Under the pieces are notes generated by a model. The model was not told where the DNA came from, searched no databases, and saw only the letters and a program-made list of their open reading frames with translations. From Gloeophyllum trabeum ATCC 11539 (taxonomy: Eukaryota; Basidiomycota; Agaricomycetes; Gloeophyllales; Gloeophyllaceae): a stretch of DNA of 64,000 bases. Shown here one piece after another: positions 58,846-64,000 of this stretch. Position numbers and translations under genes: made by a program. Each line of letters starts with the position of its first letter. Positions within the stretch are counted from its first letter, which is position 1. The stretch covers positions 560,719 to 624,718 of the forward strand of contig NW_006920423.1 in NCBI RefSeq assembly GCF_000344685.1, written 5' to 3'.

Positions 58846-59616
58846 GGCTGGCTGGTTAGCTTGCAAGGACAGTTGTTCAATGTTGATGGGTTCAATGGTA
58901 ACTTAGTGTACGCCGTCCGAGAAAGGGCCGTTTATATGGGCGAGCATGGGCTCCTGCTGGGCTCGCGCAGGGTGCTGGACACTCGCCATGCAAGGCACAC
59001 GAGCGGATGCTTTGGCGAGGGACGTCGGGGCATTCGCGCACCGACTGCTGGACACGTTAGGGACGAACGAGACAAGGACTAGCCAGGGGAGAAGACGTAC
59101 GTGGAATAAGCTCAAGTCCAATTCAGGAAGGACACATAGAGTAGGAGCTCATTGTGCATGCCCAAGCCCTCCTGCATCTTTCGCGAGGGAAGGTAGGGAA
59201 GGTAGATCAGGAACGCCGGACTCGGAGCGTACCTCGTCCGGCGCTCGAACCTAGGCACAAGACGAGTGCAGACGTACAATTACTATTAGCTGGAATGATA
59301 GCAGGTTGAATGACAGCGTGTATTAAATGATGGCTATCAGTAGTAAAGTACTACTTTTCTAAGTTAGCTAGACTTGTCATTGACAGCCAGAGTCGGTCTA
59401 CATTATAATAATTACGAACTCCTGAGCCCTCTCAACTTCAAATGTGTCCGATTGCGAGTGGAAGCAAAGTAGAAGTCATTGTCACGAGTTGGAAGCGGGT
59501 CAAGGATGAGCCAGTCAGTTGCAGTGTACTCTCCTCAAGCTCCGAGTCTCCTACAAGTTACAACTCTCCTGCCAGCGTCCAGCCTTAGTGCCCACTCCTT
59601 TAATATATTTAGAGTC
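58846..59616. other. Divergent intergenic region
   Basis: 771 bp between two divergent starts. In-frame ATGs at 59506 and possibly upstream could extend the next gene, but that region lacks family features. No other gene is seen. Confidence 0.45.
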
Positions 59617-60492
59617 ATGTCGCACTCGTCGCCAGTCGACCTCCACATCAGAGAGCCTTCATCTTCGACGCAGAGCCTGAGCCCAAAGATCAAACCGCCA
59701 CCGAAGAAATCATCCCTCAATGTACAATTTACCTATAGTCCCAGCGACGATGGCACCGACGAGAATCTCCTCCTATTCCTGCACGGTCTAGGTAGGTAAC
59801 ACCTCTCTGTTTCCCGCAACTTCCGCGACCCTTGTCCAGGCGATACTCTCGCGCCATTCAGTAACCTCGCCAAGTCCCTCAAGCTCCCGCAGACCGCGAC
59901 GCTCGTCCTCCAAGCGCCCCTCCAAATTCCCTTACTCGACACACCCGCTTTCCAATGGTACCCCTCCTTTGACCCGCTTACTGGCGACCTCCTGCCCAAC
60001 CCGAAGCCGACGCCCGCATTGGAGCTGCTGGATAAGGTGCTCGGCGTGCTCACGGCGGAGTGTAAGTGGCAGGCGGGGCGGATCCACCTGTTCGGTTTTG
60101 GGCAGGGCGGAAGCGTAGGGCTGGAGGGCGCGCTGAGGTGGTGGAAGGAGAAGAAGGTCGCGCTAGCGTCCGTCGTGTCGATTTCGGGCCCGCTCCTCTC
60201 TTTCCCTTCCTCATCGTCCGCAAAGTGCCCCACCCCTGTCCTATACTTCCATCGCCCCCAGCCATTCTCGCCGCCTTCGAAGGACGTCAACAATCTGAGT
60301 AAGGCGTTCTCGTTCGTGAAGGAGCTGCAGCACGCACCGGTGGGGGCGGAGGGCGGCGAGGCGATGCCGCGCAATAGGGACGAGTGGGAGGGGGTTATGC
60401 GATTCTGGAGCGAGAGGTTGTCAAGGAGGCAGTTTGGGGAGGGCGAAGCGGGGGTGTACGAGGTGCTCAGCGGGATGGGCGGAGCGAAGTGA
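59617..60492 (+). CDS. Phospholipase/carboxylesterase-fold protein, catalytic residues missing
   Basis: Belongs by fold to the acyl-protein thioesterase (LYPLA/APT1, phospholipase-carboxylesterase) family. Two exons, 59617-59791 and 59840-60492, give 275 residues. Family marks are LLLFLHGLGDTLAPFSNLA (oxyanion-hole HGLGD), the WYPSFD loop, and HLFGFGQGGSVGLEGALRWW. The position of the nucleophile in GFSQGG is Gly here (about residue 146). The later strand VLYFHRPQPFSPP lacks the usual catalytic Asp (FHG..D), and no catalytic His motif (GLGH) follows; the C-terminus is EVLSGMGGAK. All three triad positions therefore appear lost while the fold is kept, so this is probably a pseudoenzyme or binding protein. 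Fungal relatives with the same replacement seem to exist, but that is from memory. An in-frame ATG at 59506 is an alternative start. Confidence 0.82.
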
Positions 60493-61796
60493 GCGTGCCG
60501 ACGGGGAGTTGAGAAGAATGTGAGTACCCTGGCTGCCGTTTGTCAAAGATACCGGGGACGTATGTGAAACTGATGGACCTAATCGCTTAATGGTCTAAAT
60601 CGAATGCTATAATGTCACCAGATACGACAGCCATATCGATACGGCGCGGTACGTAACATATTTCCATCCTGTCCTGGTTTGCTAGGCTGGGAGGAAGTAT
60701 GCTGTGCGCCGTGCTGCCGTGTTGTGAGTCGTTACGACCCTGCCAATCCGCGCATAGAGGGCTGTAGGCAGTGAAAATCTGACCATTTTGGTTATGCGTA
60801 TCTTTCGTCCCAACAGAAACTATGGGATACAGTACGCATAACTCGCTCAAATGCTACAGACTCGTCGGAATCGTGATATGATGACGTAGCGTGCTTGTCC
60901 AGGCATAACATGCCATTGCCTCTTGGTCCCGACGACTCTGAAGTGTATATCTATTTCCCAAGGGGTGGTTGTACTACCGGCTGAGTCCAGCTCCGTACAA
61001 CGATCGGACTTCATGCTCCCACAGGAAGAACGTGCGTCCCGCCATCTCTCGCCATGCAAGAGCAGCAGGAGGGGATGTATGCGCGCAATCCAGGCTGTAC
61101 GCGTATTATTCACAAGGTACCAGACGTGGCGGATTCGCTGATGAATTCCCTGAACACAGCCGATGCACCAGCGGGAGGCCAGGGAAGACAAATGTGAGCG
61201 CGATAGCTGTCTTCTTTCTAAGATACTCATGGGGGTGGAGCTGAACCTCTGTTAGGCTTGGTGGGATAATGCCCTGTATTACCAGGCGCGAAAATCATCT
61301 AGATGGGGCGTGGTCCTAAGCCTACTGTCATTCTGTTTCAGGAGGATGTGTGCTGGTGCCTTCGGTGAGCAGAGCATCGCTACCAGTGAACCTGAACGCC
61401 TTGGGCATGGATATGGTTCATCTCAGAGGAACCCGCGGAATAAGCGGCTCTAGAGAGAAACTTACTAACATCGTGTTATAGTGATAGACGGCAAGGACCT
61501 CAGCTCTGCGATGTCACCTCGACTAGATGGTACACCCCGCTCATCTGTGCGTCCGGGCTCGCACGTGAAGGTGCGGTAGTGTGCACGGTCATGAACACCA
61601 TCGCTGGCGACGGACACCTGCCTTGACCACAGAGTATTTGTAGGAACCGGACTAAGAGTGGAACTGAAGCCATCCCGGTTATAGTGGGAGTTGTACGTTC
61701 TCAAATCTTCTCAGATGACTCCCGCCTGCGCGCGTGACGGACGCGTCGCTGTGGCGCGGACACAAGCGCAAACACGGCCACACGACTATAAATACG
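60493..61796. other. Intergenic region, no gene recognised
   Basis: About 1.3 kb of mixed composition with only short frames lacking family features. Confidence 0.45.
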
Positions 61797-61804
61797 CCTT
61801 CGCC
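61797..61804 (+). promoter_or_regulatory. TATA box of the F-box gene
   Basis: TATAAATA, 142-149 bp upstream of the ATG at 61946. Its presence argues that the upstream in-frame ATG at 61715 is not used. Confidence 0.6.
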
Positions 61805-61945
61805 TCGCCACATCCACTCTTCCAACCACACTCATCCGGCCACTTCGCAAGTCGAACTTGGAAGCCCTCTCATCGAATTACAGTCGTCCAACTTCCTCCC
61901 GCTGGCTCGTCCAACAGCCTCTCGCCTCAAGCCACATTCTCAACA

Positions 61946-63355
61946 ATGTCATCTCAACTAGGTTCGCTCGCCGCCGAAAAAGAGAGCATCATCAAAAAGC
62001 TCAGTGGCGACCCGTACCGACCCTACGGGACTTTGGGTACCGGTGTACCTCATCTGCCCACAGAGGTCCTAGAAATGATCTTTGGCTTCGCGGCAGCGAA
62101 TTTTAGCCACAGCACGGCGAGACCACCATTCAAAATGATCATCTCACTGGTCTGCAAGCACTTTCTCGCCGTCGCGTACAACACCCCGGAGTTGTGGGCG
62201 GATATCCGCATGACGTCGAAGGAGGACGGCACTGAGCGCATCAAAATCCACCTGGCGCGCTCGAAGGATCGCTTGCTCAGCGTCTCCGTGGACCTGACGC
62301 ACGACGCGTTCGTCGACAACGCGGAGGTCATAGAGCGGCAGTGGAAGATGCTCGTGGGCGAAGTCCACCGCTGGCAACGCTTGGAGTTCAGAACCGAGTG
62401 CCTGCGCTATTTCGACCCGCTGCTATCGTCTCTGAGCGGGCTTGACGCGCCCAAACTCGAATCCCTCCAGATCTGCAGCACCACCAGCACCAGGAACACG
62501 GCTGAGCACGAATTCTTCGACGTCGACGCGCCGCTCTTTCTCGCTGCGCCCAGCCTGCGTCGGCTCCGCTTGCACGGGACGGCGTTCCCCGGCTTCAACA
62601 AATGCAGCCTCGTGAACGTGACGCATGTCGACCTCTTGTCTCCACCGGATAACAATATCCTTGACTACACCGACCTGCACGCATTTCTCTCCAGCCTGCC
62701 CGGTCTTGAGAGCCTGGCATACGGCGGTTCGCTCGCGTTTCCCCACTACAGATTTGACGAGTACCGGCGCACTCTCCCTCTGATGAATCTGGGCGGACTG
62801 CGGTACCTCCGGCTCGCCTGCGCGGACCCTGGCAGCTTCTGCACTCTTCTGAGTGCTCCCCAACTGCTGTGTTTGGTTCTGGACGCAAAGACCGTGGAGA
62901 ACAAACATATGCAGCTCTCACTCCTTCGCGAGGCATTGTGCGACAAGACCCAGGGATTCAACAATATAACAACTCTGAAGCTATGGAACTTTGGCTCCGG
63001 GGACATCGCGCGCCTTTTCGTGCCTCCCGTGCTTAGAAATACATGCCAGGTCGAGCACGTCACAATCGTGGAAACCGACGCCGCCGCTTTGTTCAACGGG
63101 CTGCTTCCGCGAGGAACGCTGGATCTGCCATGGCCGCGTCTCCGCAGCCTGACGTTGTCTAACTGTATCTCGGCTCCCGAGCTGTTCAGATTCATCGTGG
63201 GCCGTCGCTATTCGGGGTATGAAATTCCCTCTCTAGTGATTAGAGATTACTTGCTCCACGAATATTGTGAGCAACTTCTGAGGGACGCTTCGAATGTGGA
63301 CTTGAGGTACTGTTGGGAAGAGGACTTGGACATTGAGAAAGATTTCGATGTATAG
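61946..63355 (+). CDS. F-box protein with leucine-rich-like C-terminus
   Basis: Single exon, 469 residues, starting MSSQLGSLAAEKESIIKKLS. The F-box-like segment is VPHLPTEVLEMIFGFAAANF followed by MIISLVCKHFLAVAYNTPELW, the form common in agaricomycetes (LP.E.L..IF..., then VC..W). The remainder has irregular leucine-rich segments (LDAPKLESLQICST; APSLRRLRLHGTAFPGF; LPGLESLAYGG; LGGLRYLRLACADPGS; WPRLRSLTLSNC), forming a likely LRR-type binding surface. Such proteins recruit targets to SCF ubiquitin ligases and form large lineage-specific families in mushrooms. The upstream in-frame extension is rejected because a TATA box lies inside it. The target is unknown. Confidence 0.85.
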   Translation: MSSQLGSLAAEKESIIKKLSGDPYRPYGTLGTGVPHLPTEVLEMIFGFAAANFSHSTARPPFKMIISLVCKHFLAVAYNTPELWADIRMTSKEDGTERIKIHLARSKDRLLSVSVDLTHDAFVDNAEVIERQWKMLVGEVHRWQRLEFRTECLRYFDPLLSSLSGLDAPKLESLQICSTTSTRNTAEHEFFDVDAPLFLAAPSLRRLRLHGTAFPGFNKCSLVNVTHVDLLSPPDNNILDYTDLHAFLSSLPGLESLAYGGSLAFPHYRFDEYRRTLPLMNLGGLRYLRLACADPGSFCTLLSAPQLLCLVLDAKTVENKHMQLSLLREALCDKTQGFNNITTLKLWNFGSGDIARLFVPPVLRNTCQVEHVTIVETDAAALFNGLLPRGTLDLPWPRLRSLTLSNCISAPELFRFIVGRRYSGYEIPSLVIRDYLLHEYCEQLLRDASNVDLRYCWEEDLDIEKDFDV

Positions 63356-64000
63356 ACGTTGTCATAAGGATGCATCGCCGACACATCGTGAAAGTACACT
63401 AAGTGTCGTAGATCCGTAGAGTTACTATTCGTACACACACTCATAGAAGACAGACCATAATTACAAGTAGAACATCGTCTCGCCCAGCTTCCCACACGGC
63501 GGGCAAAGCAGGTGTCCTTTTTCCGGACGGCAGGAAAAAGGACACTATGTCCTTTCACGGCGACCATCAGTGGGTCAGGAAGTAAATCTGTCACGATTGC
63601 GTCATGGTCGTGACAATGGGTCACGCAGTCTGCATTTATAATATGAAAAACCCTCGGACGCTCAGTTTTACAAAGCGAAGCATGCCATATGACCCGATAG
63701 GTGACTTTCCGTCCATATTCGGACCTTAGGCTCCCATCCGAGCCGTAACATCACACTTCGGCAGCTACCGTCTCGGACCTCCAGCAGCGTCTACTTAGGT
63801 GGCACTGGGCAGAGTACCGTACTTGCATGGTTTTTGTATCCATCAGCAAGCAAGGTGGAATGTACTCTCATATCTCCATGCTCAACACTGTAGAGCCTGC
63901 CAGAGTTGAAGTTTGTGAATATCAGATGAGATTTGAGACCTGGTACGTACGAAGTTGCTTGCTATGCGATCTGGACGCACACCATGAATCGTCTCGGACG
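63356..64000. other. 3' intergenic region to window end
   Basis: About 645 bp after the F-box gene. No gene is seen. A short hairpin-like inverted repeat occurs near 63510-63550 (GGTGTCCTTTTTCC and GGAAAAAGGACACT). Confidence 0.5.

Noticed and set aside
61691..61945. N-terminal extension of the F-box protein
   Set aside because: It includes a TATA box and promoter-like sequence, and the extension has no resemblance to F-box proteins; the ATG at 61946 is preferred.

Overview
The window reads as nuclear DNA of a basidiomycete, most likely a mushroom-forming agaricomycete. Genes are split by many short (about 45-80 nt) GT-AG introns, and the gene types fit: a class I hydrophobin, an F-box/LRR protein, a fungal serine/threonine kinase, a SNF5 protein with extra zinc fingers, and a family of fungal SAM-dependent O-methyltransferases. 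No bacterial-style operon, CRISPR array or tRNA gene was seen. One assembly gap (36300-37231, all N) interrupts the right half of a repeat-rich segment.

Layout. 1-856: the first four exons of an O-methyltransferase on the minus strand, cut by the window edge. 2.4-8.1 kb: a compact housekeeping block with OST4 (oligosaccharyltransferase mini-subunit) and QCR8 (complex III subunit) transcribed divergently, then the chromatin remodeller subunit SNF5/SFH1. 9.1-13.6 kb: two tandem intact O-methyltransferases with nearly the same exon structure. 14.0-16.7 kb: an F-box/seven-blade WD40 protein. 18.5-19.2 kb: a small WH1 plus CRIB-like protein related to WASP/Las17. 20.1-20.6 kb: an O-methyltransferase pseudogene whose catalytic core is deleted. 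23.1-25.0 kb: threonine synthase. 25.2-25.7 kb: a hydrophobin. 29.5-31.4 kb: a divergent protein kinase. 32.4-34.8 kb: a disordered/coiled-coil protein. 35.5-36.2 kb: a non-autonomous DNA transposon with 219-bp inverted repeats and 11-bp direct flanks. 37.2-37.6 kb: a second inverted repeat abutting the gap. 39.0-43.1 kb: a 1284-residue disordered/coiled-coil protein. 43.4-48.2 kb: the cohesin subunit SA/Scc3. 48.9-51.6 kb: an MFS transporter of the Dal5/Tna1 type. 51.6-54.9 kb: an IGHMBP2/Hcs1 helicase. 55.2-58.8 kb: a large protein of unknown function with a likely one-base frame break. 59.6-60.5 kb: an acyl-protein-thioesterase-like protein that lacks its catalytic residues. 61.9-63.4 kb: an F-box protein.

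There is no clear biosynthetic cluster. The O-methyltransferase family (one cut copy, two intact, one wreck) is the only obvious local expansion, and its members are interspersed with housekeeping genes. No transporter, P450 or backbone synthase lies between them, so a shared pathway is not supported. The transposon-like elements and the gene-poor stretches at 20.6-23.1, 25.7-29.5 and 34.8-39.0 kb are the accessory part of the window. Exon boundaries were worked out by hand from splice signals, reading frame and family knowledge; no alignment or RNA evidence was available.
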